Below are positions 1 to 11,243 of a stretch of 64,000 bases of DNA, piece by piece. Origin of the DNA: Xanthostigma xanthostigma (taxonomy: Eukaryota > Arthropoda > Insecta > Raphidioptera > Raphidiidae); the NCBI GenBank assembly GCA_963575645.1, contig OY754464.1:48040192-48104191 (forward strand). The letters run 5' to 3'. Each line of letters opens with the position of its first letter. Position 1 is the first letter of the stretch. A model generated the notes under the pieces. It saw only the letters and a program-made list of their open reading frames with translations, did no database searches and was not told the DNA's origin. A program made the position numbers and the translations under genes.

Positions 1-219
1 GATAAGCATGTAGTATCTGCATGTTAATGTTTGGTTTATGGGATTAGCTCCATGGATCGACAAATGTCAACGTTGTCTTCAACTTTTCTGTATACCACGT
101 TTACTTTTAACTACTGTATAACCCAATAATTCTTATTGGAGAAAGTTAATTCGAATTTGTGTCGTACTCTTTATTTAAAATGTTTGTAAACCGCTGCTTA
201 AATCTTGAGATATCGAAAA

Positions 220-262
220 TATATATATAAATCTGATAGCGGTGTAGTACTTATAATCACAG
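220..262 (+). promoter_or_regulatory. TATA-like core promoter of the NPC2 gene
   Basis: A TATATATAA run lies at about 221-230. An initiator-like TCACAG sits at about 257-262, roughly 30-35 bases downstream, which is normal TATA-to-start spacing. The ATG of the NPC2 signal-peptide exon follows about 50 bases later, giving a short unspliced 5' leader. The start site is inferred; AT-rich DNA makes chance TATA matches common. Confidence 0.45.
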
Positions 263-311
263 ATTGAGTAAAGCATTTAACGTGTATTTTACTTGCGCTA
301 AAATAACTAAA

Positions 312-3300
312 ATGGCTAATCAATTTCTTGTGTTAATAGCAATTCTTGCGCTTTCTTCGTGTGCTATAGCTACAGTTGTTGGATCCTGTAAGTAAATCGA
401 TTATTATGATACTAAATTTAAAAAAAAAAAAAACACTTTTCATATAATTTAAATACTTATTATATACAGAGATCACTCCCCAGATCTGTATTTTGATTAT
501 TTTTAAAGATAACTCCGCCAAGGTCTATATATTCGTAAATGGGATAAAATTCTTTAGAAATGCAACATTCAACTTTTTAGTGTTCACTTCGCTGTCCGTC
601 CATCTTACATAGCCGATTTTCTCTGAATCTACTTGACTTAAAAATTTAAAATTTGGGGTAAATTGGGAAATGGTAACAATTTTTTTTAAGGGCATCGTGT
701 AGGGTGTCAAACAAAAATTTATTGAAGCACAAATTCAACAATATGTATGATATTTTTTTAATTATCTTAAACATTTTTCGGAAAAAAAACACTTAAAAAT
801 TGTTGTCCCCTACCTTTATCACTAAAAAGATTGTTCAGAAAAATTCAATATTTGATTTATGTTTTTATTTCTTTGTAACTGAAGAACCAAAATTTAGCTA
901 CAGAACCACCGGGGTCGAGGGGGGGTTTGGCAGGGGGTCTGACAAGACGGACCTCTAATTGTGCAAGCATAGCTTGCACTTGAGCGTTTTTTTTCAAATC
1001 TAAGTATAATGTGTTTGTTTGGGGCGGTAGTATTCACTGCAATAAACCCTTCATCTGACAGAAACGTATTATTCGTCTCATTTTTAACATTGGTTGTCGC
1101 GGGTTATGTCGTTCACTTTTTATCAATAACAAACTGTTAACTTTTAGATCAATTTTTATTTATGAAGTCTGTAAATTTGTCAAGCAAAACATGCCGATTA
1201 TCAAAAAACAACAGATATTCACTACCATAACACCCGGCAAAAAATGCATTATATATTGATAATTACCGCCTTCCTTTGCACAATAGGGGGCCGCTATGTA
1301 CCTGTACAAAATTATACAATAAGTTACCTATAGAAATAAAAAATATTTATAATTATGACAATTTCAGTGTCTTAAAAATTTTTTAATTGAAAAATGAATG
1401 AGTTTTTAAACTAATTGTGTTATATTCTATTGTATTGACGTATTCTAAGCTGTTTCCAGTATTACAGAATAAAAAGTTTTTATTTATCTATCTATATTCA
1501 AATTTGTATTTACGTAGATTATAGGCGCTAGACAATTCTAGGTTTGTCCATACAGTAGATACCTGGTATCATATCTGAGAGACTCTGTATACCTATATGT
1601 ATAAAATGCAATGGTATTTTGTCTGCCTGTCTGCTTGTCCGCTAGCTTGAGAACCACAAAACCGACATTTTTTAAATTTATAGTTGAAGTGTAATCAAGT
1701 TTATGTCGACTTTCAATTAAAAAATTGATATGAAAGTTGTAGGTAATATTATCAATAAAAATTACAAAGCTAACCGGATAGCCCGGATAACCCTGGATAA
1801 ATCTGATTTGTGTCCGGCCGAATCCGATCCGGGCAGTTAGGCTTTTATAAAAGAACAAACTTGTTTTCCTGTCTTTATAAAAGATTTGACGTTATTTGGA
1901 TTTGATATAACAGCGATCTCGAAAATATGATATTGATTTTAGGTAAAGGCATAAGTAAGCCTACGGAAGTTGACATTGAAAACTGCGATGGACCGCCTTG
2001 TCAACTTGTTCGCGGCACCAATATTACCATGCTGATCAGTTTCACAACCGGTAAGTAAAACAATAAAATTAATTTCTTATTTTCTATATCAAGAAGTTCC
2101 GATAAGGATCCGCTCTCATGATTCCATCATCGGGTCAGAGACACGAAAATATTCTATTGTCATCTGAACTTACACTTTGGTCACGTCGTCTTATTTTTGT
2201 CTTGCACTTTAGTCAAGTTAACTTGTTGATAACGAAACACTTGTCTGTTTGTTTTGTTTTTTTTTTCAATTATACAATGTTTTATTATATTTGTGCCTAT
2301 TATTACCTATAACATAAAATGTCAAAAATTAATTTCTATATCGTTGTTCTCCCCTCTCTCTCATTACTTCATTTGATAGTTTACGAAAAAATAATCAAAT
2401 AGTTCCATGCAATAGCCCAATCATATCTTACACTAAAAATCGCTAATCTCGCAAACTAACGTCTAGTTCTGATTTTTTAATATGTTGTTAGGACTACTAC
2501 CAGTAGCGTATATCCAAGTTTGCAGCTTCGAAAGACCTGTGCTAACTTTGCAGCACTCAAAAAACCGCGAAATTTTCGCACTTTTTTTGGTATTCTCAAT
2601 ATAGGTCTTAAACTATGCATTTTTTTAATAAAATATTTTTATACGTTTTTAAGTAGATTAAAATTGCTACAATTTGAGACCAGTACCAGCTCTGTAGGTT
2701 TAATACTTACCGAGATACAGCTTTCCAAAAATTGACCATTTTTTTCAAAAACGTGAAATTTTAAGATTTGGTCAATTTTTGACCCCGATATTCGGGGAAA
2801 ATACTCATTTTAAGGGTAAAATCATAGGAACAGATATTGTAACAAATGTAATTAGCTTTAATTTAAGCAGAGAACGACATTTGTTGTCCATATTATAGTT
2901 AACTCACAAATTTTAAAAATCCAAAAAATGAAAAAACTGCATTTTCGCAAATTTAAATTTAATACCTAGTAATCGTTATGTAAATCCATTAAGTGATTTT
3001 AATGTGGTTGAGTAACAAAATTGAGTAACATAGTAGCATAAACGAGTAACATAATAAAAAAAAATAACTTAATTGATAACATCATAAAAAAATTATGCAG
3101 TTTTTGACAAAATACCGTCGTATTTCAGCCATTTTGTAAAAAAATATTTACAAATTATATTGATAAACCTTCCTCGTTTATCGCTCTTTCTATTAGCGAA
3201 AACCATTTCAAAATCCGGTGAGTAGTTTAGAAGAAGTGAGCGGTGAAAAAGACAAAGACAGACAGAGAGTTTAACTATGCAGTCTTTGCTAAAATTCCGT

Positions 3301-6300
3301 CGTAGTTCAGGTATTTTGTAAAAAATATTTATAAATTATATACAGAAACCTTCCTCGTGTATCGCTCTTTCCATTACCGGAAGCCATTTTGACATCCTAT
3401 GCGTCATTTAGAAGAAGTGAGCGGAGAAAAAGACAAAGACAGACAGAGACAGTTTTTAACTATGCAGTCTTTGACAAAACACCGTTAACATAATAGGAAA
3501 CAATAGGAACAATCACCAACATTTTTTTTAACAACAGAAAATAATTGTATCTTTTATAACTTTAAAGAATATTATTATTATTATCACTCACACTTTTACA
3601 AATCAACACAATTAGTTATTTATTACAACAATTCAAACTTGAGTGACATTTTGAGTTACACAAAATACCAACAGCTTTGCAGAGGCACTTTTTATTGCCA
3701 CATTTGATTTTGTAGTGGCCACCAGATGTCGATTGTGCATTGGCTATTTGTCGTAGTGATTTCTTTTCGGGTAAAACAATTTCAATATAAAAAATTTAGA
3801 CTCGCACACCGTGAACTGATTCTTTGAAAATAGTTCTGTTATAGTGCCGTACTGGTTTTCCAATTTGTATTATCCGTTGTCGTTACATTCAACTACAATC
3901 ATTAACACATTATGAAAATCTCCTCTACATCAGGAATTTTTACTCGGACTGTATCACCAACTTTACACGGGGGAAAATTTTCATTTGATGAAGCTGTCGT
4001 TTTTATAGCTTGTTTTACCAAACCATCCTGTGCACCTTTCCTGTTAGTGCCAATTTTTAGTTTCTTTTCACACAGCTCACATTTTTTCTTCTCATTTGAT
4101 TTTTGTTGGATCTAGTTTTAGCCGGCATGATATCGGATAGACCTAGTATCAGCCAATAGGGTTTGGTTGGACCTAGTGCTAGCCGGAATGGTACGGGCTA
4201 GACCTAGTTTTACCCGAAAACAATCGGCTAATATTAGATTTAACAAAGAGTAAGTGGCTACACTTAGTTCTAACCGGCTAAAATTAGGTGTAGCCGCACT
4301 TCGGGTTCTAGGCGTAATGTATATATATATATATTTTCAATCTCAAGAATCAATTTTACCCTACTGTGCCAAACACAAATCCAAAATATTTTAATAGTAA
4401 TAATAATATATTTCGTTACAACTGACAGTGAGTTTATCACATGTCTTTTACAATAGTTTACACTGTAAATTCATTTAGTCAATAAGATTCTTTGTTCATT
4501 AGTTCATTCCTTAGGACTTCCTTGAAGCGAGGGAGGGACCCAATGTTCTTTATTTTTGCTGGCAGATTATTATACTTATAACTTTAAACAGTTGCACATC
4601 CTTCAAAGGGAGTTAAAGAATGTGCTGGTAAACGGAAATCATTTGCTTCTCTAGTGTTAATATTATGGTTTAGATTGTAATTATAAAAAACTGACGGATT
4701 TTTCTTAAAAATGTAAGACATGCATAAATGTACAGTGTATACACATTAATTACTGTATTAGCGCGTTCAACTGTAAGTTCGCAGATACTTAAAAACTCTT
4801 TAAGTTTAATAATATATTCCAACAAGTAAATACAAATTTAGTTAAAAGCGGTCAACTGGATAATCAAATTATTGATTATTTGGTTCACTTGAATCACTTG
4901 CTGATTAGTGGGCATGCACTGATGAAGTCAATCTGCATGTCGACTTGCACTAAAGACCTACGGCGTTCATCCCTAATTGAAACTATAATATTATGCATGT
5001 GGGTAAAGTCTATCATAGGTACTACTACTAATGTGGAAGTAAATAAAATTGAACTACAAGATTTGACCTTGAGGAGGTACAGTAGTCGATGCGCTAAGGC
5101 ATAAAAACATTCATGAAATTAACTCTGGAGCGAGCGCGTTATTTAATTTTTCAAGAGCAGGCGCTTGGTGCAAATATGCTACCAAATTGTAAAAGAGCAC
5201 TTTTGACGCAGCCTTATCACTTTAATCATTCTTTAAACTTTAAATAAAAGGTGTCACGACAGATTCGATGTTGTCAACTCTGATAATCTTAATTTCTGGG
5301 TTAGGTCCGATCAAGTTTAGCGTTTAATCTGTTTATCTTCCTTTAACTTGATCATAAAGTTTTAATGGTAATTAAAAAAATGCGTATTTATAACATTTAC
5401 TCATACACTAAATAATATAAATATTATTTATATTTTATTATTTCTTATTTCATTTCTTTTATTATCTAAGTTTTTAAACATTTGCGCATGTTGCCACTTC
5501 TGTAATATTTACGAATTTTCGTTCTTCGTTTTCCTTGTCGCTTTAAAGTCAACCGATGATATATTAATGAATTTAAATGACCAGCTATATGTCACTGAAT
5601 TTTAAAGTAAGCAATTATTTTCCAAGATGCACCTACAGATTAAAACGTGTTGTCGAAACTACCCCAATTAAACATTTTAAATGATAGACGTGGTCGCAAC
5701 TGATCCAGAAATCAAGGTGATCGGATCTCACCCGGTCGGATGTGATTCTGATTCTAAATAAAAGCTTGTAAATTAGGAAGATGATGCCTCGTGGCTTAAA
5801 GATCAATAGTGAAGCGATACTGGTGTTAAATGTATCTACATTTATTAGTAGGTAATAATATATTATGTGAATAAAAATATGTAGAAACATTACAATCTTC
5901 TTTTTATTGATCCTTAGGCTACGAAGAAATTTCCTTGCTCATTTACATCAGTCGACTATTGGATCCCAATCTCTATACAAACTTTTCAGTTATAATAATA
6001 ACTTCGTGATTTTGATTTTTAAGAGTGGGACATAGAAACAATGAGGCCACAAGTAATTGCAACAGCTTTGGGAACGGAGACCAATTTTCCTCTGCCGGAA
6101 CAAGATGCGTGTAAAGATCTCGTGAAAGGACAGTGTCCGGCTAAAAAAGGAGAGGCGCTCTCCTATAAACTCACAATGCCTGTTCTTAAAATATATCCTA
6201 AAGTAAGTGGATTTTTATGTATATAGTATATAAACAAGATTTTACACTACCCCCTATAAAATAGCTACTGTTCATGCCTGTACAGCGTTCGTGAAATGAC

Positions 6301-7287
6301 ACGTTTAGCACTAGTGATGTAAAGGCCCCCATACACCTCGTTCTTTTTTAAAAGTTTTCCCCGTCGCGTCGGGTAAGTCGGTTGGAACGAACTGTCGGTA
6401 AAACCGAGGTGTGTTTGTAAGACACGTCGTGTTTACCCGTCGCGTCGTTCAAAAATATCAAAAGAATTTGATATTCGTGCGTTTTCGAGTCATTCGTTTG
6501 GGTAAACACGAGGTGTGTGGCTTAAAACCGCCGTGTTTTCTTAGTGTTGTTTCTTGCAGTCAGTGTGTGTCATATTTACGTTGTTTGTTGCTGTAAGTGT
6601 CAGACATTCGACAAATGAGCAGAGCTTTTATGACTGAATTTATAACAATATATAGAAGTCTTCCATGCCTTTTCAAAATCAAATCGTCAGATTATAGTGA
6701 TAGAATAAAGAAAAATAAAGCTTATGAACAATTACTGAAGAAATTGAAAGAGCCGCCACTGCCAACAATTGCGACCGGTTCATCACGTAACACTGAATTA
6801 TAAAAAAACTGATGTGTGTGGAGTCAATTGACTTCGTTCCATCGTTCCAACCGACTTACTCGACGGGGAAAACCGTTAAAAAAGAACGAGGTGTGTGGGG
6901 ACCTTAAGTTGCGTAAAGTAAAAGAAACGTTGCCCTGCTTGTCATTCTATAGTAAAGCACAGTTATGACGTGTGCAATCTACAATTAGAAGTGGACTTAT
7001 TCAAAATTGAACTGTCAAAAATTTTGAAAATACTGAAAGTGAAGTGAAGAACGACTGTTTTATAGGGAATACGTGCAAAAAATAACACAATATCTCATGC
7101 GTTAAGGATACCGTAACTCGTGACACTGTTAAAACTCGCTATCGTTTGATTTATAATAATTATTATCACGACTTCAGATATACAGTCAACTGTTCTGTTT
7201 CAGATTTCCTTAACCCTCGAATTCACTCTTCTCGATCACAACGGCAAAGGAATAACCTGTTTTATATCCAAATGTAAAGTAGTTTGA
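312..7287 (+). CDS. NPC2: NPC2-like (ML domain) secreted sterol/lipid-binding protein, four exons
   Basis: The exons 312-387, 1943-2050, 6024-6202 and 7204-7287 join in phase (1, 1, 0) through GTAAGT donors and AG acceptors into 148 codons ending in TGA. Residues 1-20 form a signal peptide (cleavage after AIA). The ML domain follows with the six cysteines of the family: C26, C40 and C45 (NCDGPPC), C91 and C99 (DACKDLVKGQC), and C140. There is a glycosylation sequon NIT at 52-54 and the strand signature MPVLKIYPK before exon 4. Family knowledge: NPC2 proteins bind cholesterol or other lipids in lysosomes or are secreted, and insects carry several, some for steroid or semiochemical binding. Length matches the usual ~150 residues. 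C145 is an extra cysteine near the C-terminus. Introns are 1.6, 4.0 and 1.0 kb and repeat-filled. The splice structure is inferred from sequence but very consistent. Confidence 0.93.
1062..1495 (+). pseudogene. LINE ORF2 C-terminal relic in NPC2 intron 1
   Basis: Conceptual translation gives, in shifting frames, the C-terminal tail common to Jockey/CR1-type LINE proteins: KRIIRLIFN at the start, then a stretch ending ICKFV-like, then LYNKLPIEIKNIYNYDNF near 1310-1370. The relic ends in a simple TATC-rich tail near 1485-1495, as expected of a LINE 3' end. Reading frames are broken, so this is a dead 5'-truncated copy. The clade assignment is tentative. Confidence 0.6.
3095..3485 (+). repeat. 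Two tandem copies of a 182-185-bp repeat (LINE 3'-tail-like)
   Basis: The start motif ATGCAGTYTTTGNC occurs at 3095, 3277 and 3462, giving periods of 182 and 185 bases and a short third start. Each unit holds AAACCTTCCTCGTNTATCGC and ends with GACAAAGACAGACAGAGA. The phrase CCTTCCTC...AAATCC...GACAGACAGA resembles the 3' end of insect RTE-type retroposons (family knowledge, not tested). It lies in NPC2 intron 2. Confidence 0.7.
4108..4290 (+). repeat. 31-bp minisatellite, about six units
   Basis: The motif GACCTAGT or close variants recurs at about 4109, 4140, 4170, 4201, 4232 and 4261, spaced 29-31 bases apart. Units carry a second conserved block like TAGCCGG. The last unit runs into a partial inverted version, CCGGCTAAAATTAGGTGTAG. 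A short (AT)n tract follows at about 4320. It lies in NPC2 intron 2. Confidence 0.75.
4420..4840 (-). pseudogene. LINE ORF2 C-terminal relic in NPC2 intron 2
   Basis: Read on the minus strand this gives HNINTREANDFRLPAHSL and then NNLPAKIKNIGSLPRFKE, the degenerate C-terminal tail of a non-LTR retrotransposon polyprotein (a tyrosine/asparagine-rich block, then a NLP-xx-IK block). One stop interrupts the two blocks. The RT domain itself is absent, so the copy is 5'-truncated and dead. Confidence 0.6.
6323..6904 (+). mobile_element. PIF/Harbinger-type DNA element with TAA target duplication, in NPC2 intron 3
   Basis: Terminal inverted repeats of about 65-70 bp start AGGCCCCCATACACCTCG and end with the complement of AGGTCCCCACACACCTCG; both continue into a shared TTTTCCCCGTCG...GTCGGTTGGAACGA block. 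The flanks TAA (6320-6322) and TAA (6905-6907) are a perfect 3-bp duplication of the type PIF/Harbinger elements make. At 582 bp it has no transposase, but it retains a MADF-domain ORF, the usual second gene of this superfamily. It is probably non-autonomous. Confidence 0.85.
6615..6803 (+). CDS. MADF-like DNA-binding domain fragment in the Harbinger element
   Basis: The ORF starts at ATG 6615 and encodes 62 residues. It reads FITIYRSLPCLFKIKSSDYS followed by R..KNKAYEQLLKKL, which matches the MADF pattern (F-I-x-L-Y-R-x-x-P-C-L-W-x-x-x-S-x-D-Y...N-K-x-A-Y-E-x-L). MADF proteins are the Myb/SANT-like accessory partners of PIF/Harbinger transposases. The conserved tryptophan of PCLW is Phe here. 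A full domain runs about 85 residues, so the C-terminal part is missing. Its position between Harbinger TIRs supports the call. I expect no function in the host. Confidence 0.65.
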   Translation: MSRAFMTEFITIYRSLPCLFKIKSSDYSDRIKKNKAYEQLLKKLKEPPLPTIATGSSRNTEL

Positions 7288-7289
7288 AT

Positions 7290-7605
7290 TTGGTTGTGCT
7301 TATAATACAATATATTAATTATTTGTACAAATTCACAACAATATTTTTATATGTAAATATAATTCATCTGTAGAAAATATAATTATCAGTGTTTATTGAT
7401 TTTTTGACGTAGAACTACGCCTGAGTCCTCGAATATAACCCTATATTAAGCTTCCCTCATGCAAGATTTTTTTTATGAAACAGAATTGCTATAACTTTGT
7501 AAAAAATAACATGTTTGAAGTGTCGTTTGAATGACAAAGACGCCCGTTCAATTATTTAAAATAGCATTGTGCGTTTGTTAGTTCATTTAGTATACAATTA
7601 AGAAA
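7290..7605. other. 3' flank of NPC2, no feature seen
   Basis: AT-rich sequence after the NPC2 stop codon. I see no canonical AATAAA in the first 150 bases, so the polyadenylation site is unresolved (A-rich variants such as AATATA are present). Confidence 0.4.
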
Positions 7606-8095
7606 AAAATTCCAGTCAATTGGGCGATGGGACCATTCCAACTTCAAAAATTTCTGATATCGCGTGAGGTGACGCGGGTAATGGCTAGTATTCAATATGA
7701 TATTTGCTATTCGTTGCCATGGTTACCTACATATAAAGTTTAGAAAAACATTTTTTTTCTTGAAAAAATAAATAGAATAATAAGCCGTTATGAAAAGCAT
7801 ACCATTATTATATAAAAACACCGTTATAGCATATATCTCTTCTGCGCATGCGCCGATTTTCCCAAAAACAATAGGTTGGTTTCAATCCGTTCATCCGTTT
7901 GACCTGTGTCGTGTTCACAGACTAACAGACAAACAAACAGACTAATAGACTAACAGACGCACAAAGTTTTTTCAAAAATATGTTTTTTGGATTCGGGGGA
8001 CCTCAAAACGGAAAGATATTGTAAAAATTTTGAAAAGTGATTTTTGACCTAAACTAGTACCATTCCCCACTTGTGGGTCGGAATGGTAAAAAAAC
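7606..8095 (-). mobile_element. Non-coding repeat family A copy, ACCATTCCAAC ends
   Basis: Reverse-complement copy of the element at 29215-29870. It is bounded by ACCATTCCAACTTC near 7632 and the inverse GGAATGGT ending at 8087. Shared blocks include TCTTCTGCGCATGCGCCGAT, a CAGAC-rich simple stretch and TTTTTGGATTCGGGGGACCT. No ORF. Additional partial copies lie at 41740-41940 and 60905-61065. The ends look like short TIRs of a DNA transposon, but all copies extend a little beyond them, so the class is uncertain. Confidence 0.6.
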
Positions 8096-8589
8096 TGGGC
8101 ACGTGTAAATCTCCCGCGACTGAAGTGGAACCAAATGGGTAAACATTTGTAACCAAGTAAACACAATATAGAAAGGGACGTATCGATCAAGTTTTCTATA
8201 CTACCCGCCAACCAATGTCTCTCTAGCAGTTCATTTCCTCCACCTTTGACGGCGTCGTTTTTCGTCCAACTTTCGTTACGTTGTTGAACTCTCGTTGCGG
8301 CTAAAGAAGTTTCATTAAAAAAAAACATTGAAAAAGACTACACAAATTACCATTAGATTTCGTACATCTTGACATTATAATGAAATACATGAATTGACCT
8401 TGATTCAAGCTACTATGAAATATTATTTATAAATTTAAGGGCGTTCGCACACGGAATTACTCAAAAACAAAAACTGATCAGTGACGCAGATCACTAACTA
8501 GTCCACGATAAGTCACCTTTGAAATTGAACATGATACCATAATTAAAAGGAAAATAATATGCTCACAGGCGAGTAGTAATCTATCCCTC

Positions 8590-8640
8590 TCGTGTTTTGT
8601 CTCTAGGGGGCGTCAGTAGGTACCCAGAGACAAAACACGA
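8590..8640. repeat. Small perfect hairpin
   Basis: TCGTGTTTTGTCTCT at 8590-8604 pairs exactly with AGAGACAAAACACGA at 8626-8640 around a 21-base GC-rich loop. It could be the core of a short MITE. No neighbouring gene suggests a terminator or regulatory role. Confidence 0.7.
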
Positions 8641-9170
8641 CTGTTGGAATATACAATCCATACAATTTATTAAACCATTGAAGCTAGAAACTCGGACAGT
8701 AGGTTCCTTTCATGAGCTAGACACGCAATAAGAAGAGATTTTTCGAAATCCAACCCCTAAGATGGTCAAAAAGGACTGTTGGATATTTTTGACATACAAT
8801 TCATATCTCGCGAAACGTTAAACATTGAATTCAACGTTGAGCTCTTCATTAAAAATAAACAAATACATGTTCGATCTTTTTCTTTCAATCAACCCTTAAG
8901 GAGGCGAAAAGGAATATAAATAAGAAATATAAATAGTCTTTTTCCAACACTGCTTAAGTTACAAATCCGAATTATGGTTTGAGTAGGTATTTATTGTTAT
9001 AATCAAAGTCAGTGTTCGACTGTTCTAAATTCGTATCCCAAGGGATGAGTACATGTCACCAACCAGTTTTTTTTTTAGTAGTTTCGTGTGGATAGTGTCT
9101 AAGTATGAAATTACATCACCAAACGGATAGACTTTTTATCAAATAGATGATTACTGGGAACTGGAATCAC
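8641..9170. other. No gene seen
   Basis: AT-rich intergenic sequence with no recognisable protein, RNA gene or strong repeat structure. Confidence 0.4.
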
Positions 9171-9176
9171 AACTAC

Positions 9177-9755
9177 ATTCTGTAAAGTCGGTTTACGAAC
9201 GATAGTTTCTACGTGATAACGTATTCCGCTCGAATATAATATTTAATAATACATAATCTAAATTTTAGTAGCTGTCAAACTATGTTTTTACCGACTCTCT
9301 ATCGCTTATACTGCGCTCTCGCTTGCACGCACAGGGTCAGGCGGAACGTTACACAGGGGGAACGTTACACTTTTTCGTGCGTGCAGCTGGTGTTTCATCA
9401 ATTTATAAGACGTTATCACGTCAATAAACACAAAACACGTTGTCTCGTATTCAACACGTCATGCTACAGATAATGACATCCGTCTAGGTGGGCGGAGCTT
9501 CGTATAAGCCGACGCTTGGGCAGATCGTGCCTCTCTATCGCTTATATCGCGCTCTCGCTTGCACGCTCAGGCGGAACGTTACACTTTTCGGAACGTTACA
9601 CTTTTTCGTGCATGCAGCCGGTGTTTCATCAATTTATAAGACGTTATCGCTTGCACGCTCAGGCGGAACGTTACACTTTTCGGAACGTTACACTCTTTCG
9701 TGCATGCAGCCGATGTTTCATCAATTTATAAGACGTTATCACGTCAACAAACAGA
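9177..9755. repeat. Repeat family with GGAACGTTACAC motif array
   Basis: Starts with CTGTAAAGTCGGTTTACG, as does a second copy at 15118. It contains about 90-220-base near-identical segments: TCTCTATCGCTTATA, CGCTTGCACGC, two GGAACGTTACAC boxes, CTTTTTCGTGCATGCAGC, then TTTCATCAATTTATAAGACG. The box pair occurs three times (about 9350, 9575, 9665). The second and third are a direct tandem duplication of about 90 bp. Overlapping open frames here are by-products of the duplication, not genes. Confidence 0.65.
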
Positions 9756-9759
9756 CAAA

Positions 9760-11240
9760 TATTTGGCAAATGCAAAGGAGCAAAAATATTTGCCGAGTAT
9801 TTCAATCGCGCAAAAACTTCGGCACTGATATAATTCCTAAGTAGGCCAGCCGTGGGAGGCCGGCTTTAGCGGTAATATTTACCAGCTGGTAGTGCCAACC
9901 TCGCAGCTAGTAAAGTACCTACAACGCGGTATTGTTAGTATATAACATAGGAATATATGGCGTACACAATACAGCATCGGTAGTCGCAAGTGCAATAGGT
10001 GTAGGCATTAGGCAGTGTACTTACTTACTGCACAGTTAACTTTCTTAGGTCGCCTTAGGCCAACCAACCTTACAGAGCCATTAATGTAGAAGCCAACAAA
10101 TTGACTTGTACCCTCCAGCAAGAAGATTAAATTATTCTCCACCTATAAGAAGAAGAAAATAAAAACGTTTTGCGTTATTCCACGTTACATTATGTAAACC
10201 CGCGCTTTTAACACGGTGGAAAATTTAGCTTGGAAGTACATATTCTTTTAATATTTTACATCATCCTCCTAATGACTGATATGGTATTTATTTTTCAAGA
10301 CTTGTTTTGAAATTTGTTAGGTCACAATCATTTCATTTTGATAATAAACCATTTTAATTAAAAAAAAACACTATTACTAGGAGATCATTAAAATTACGCA
10401 TTTTCGGCAAGATTTAATTCCTGAACATGGATTAAGTAACGAAATCCGCCTCCTGGTAACTGTATACTTGACCACCGTTTTACAATTATTAGAGGTAATA
10501 ATATGCACGCAATGTCTTTAAATACCTGTTTCGCATAATATATTTTATTATTACCAGTCAATTTATCAAAGTTGGATTTAACTGATGTTCTGTTAATTTT
10601 TTTGAAATAGCTGCCACTTTCAACACAATAATTACTGTGTTTTTTGTTTTACCTTTCGGTTTACAACTTTTACATTATTTTATTTTATTTTCTTGACGCC
10701 ACTGTGAAATTAAAGTTATAAACTCATTAGATGGTATTTATTGTCCGTTTAACTTTCTTTAGTTTAGCGATATGGGCAGTATCGTTTTGTTGCAGAGTTG
10801 GTCTCTTATCGGCGAGTTTTCACAGGAATCTGATAAATTCGCAGATTGTTTATTGGTTGAATTATATTTAGAAAACTTAAGAATTAGGATTTGTCTATAC
10901 TTATTATTTATACTTTTTAGTGTTGGAATTAGTTTATTAGTGTAATTAACAGTAATTAATTAACATATTACTAATAGATTAATCTCATTAATATAAGTGA
11001 ATCTGTTAATTTTAATATTCTTTTATTCAAATAAGCTACTACAGCATCGCAGAAAATATGCAGTAACTTGTTAACCCATTGGTAAGTGTGTGTTTTTTTT
11101 TATAAAATTCTTCTTATTAGTGCCTACTTTAAAATAAAATATTTGCTATACTTAGGGCTGCCAGAGGTTGGTGGAGGCCATATAGAACAGGTTTACTTGA
11201 GGAGTGCATCACCCTGCCAGATATTATTATTTTTTTATGT
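9760..11240. other. No gene seen
   Basis: About 1.5 kb of AT-rich intergenic DNA. A small imperfect hairpin (GCCAGCCGTGGGAGGCCGGC at about 9844) is the only structure noticed. Confidence 0.4.
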
Positions 11241-11243
11241 ATC

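Larger units (their letters stand above)
6246..7075. mobile_element. Older short inverted-repeat element split by the Harbinger insertion
   Basis: The left end CCCCTATAAAATAGCTACTG (about 6249) and the inverted right end ACTGTTTTATAGGG (about 7055-7070) bracket a body that resembles a second copy at 23268-23570 (CTATAAAATAGCTGCTTTTC on the left, ATTTTATAGGAGCTG on the right). The younger Harbinger element interrupts this copy. Boundaries are approximate and no coding capacity is seen. Confidence 0.45.
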
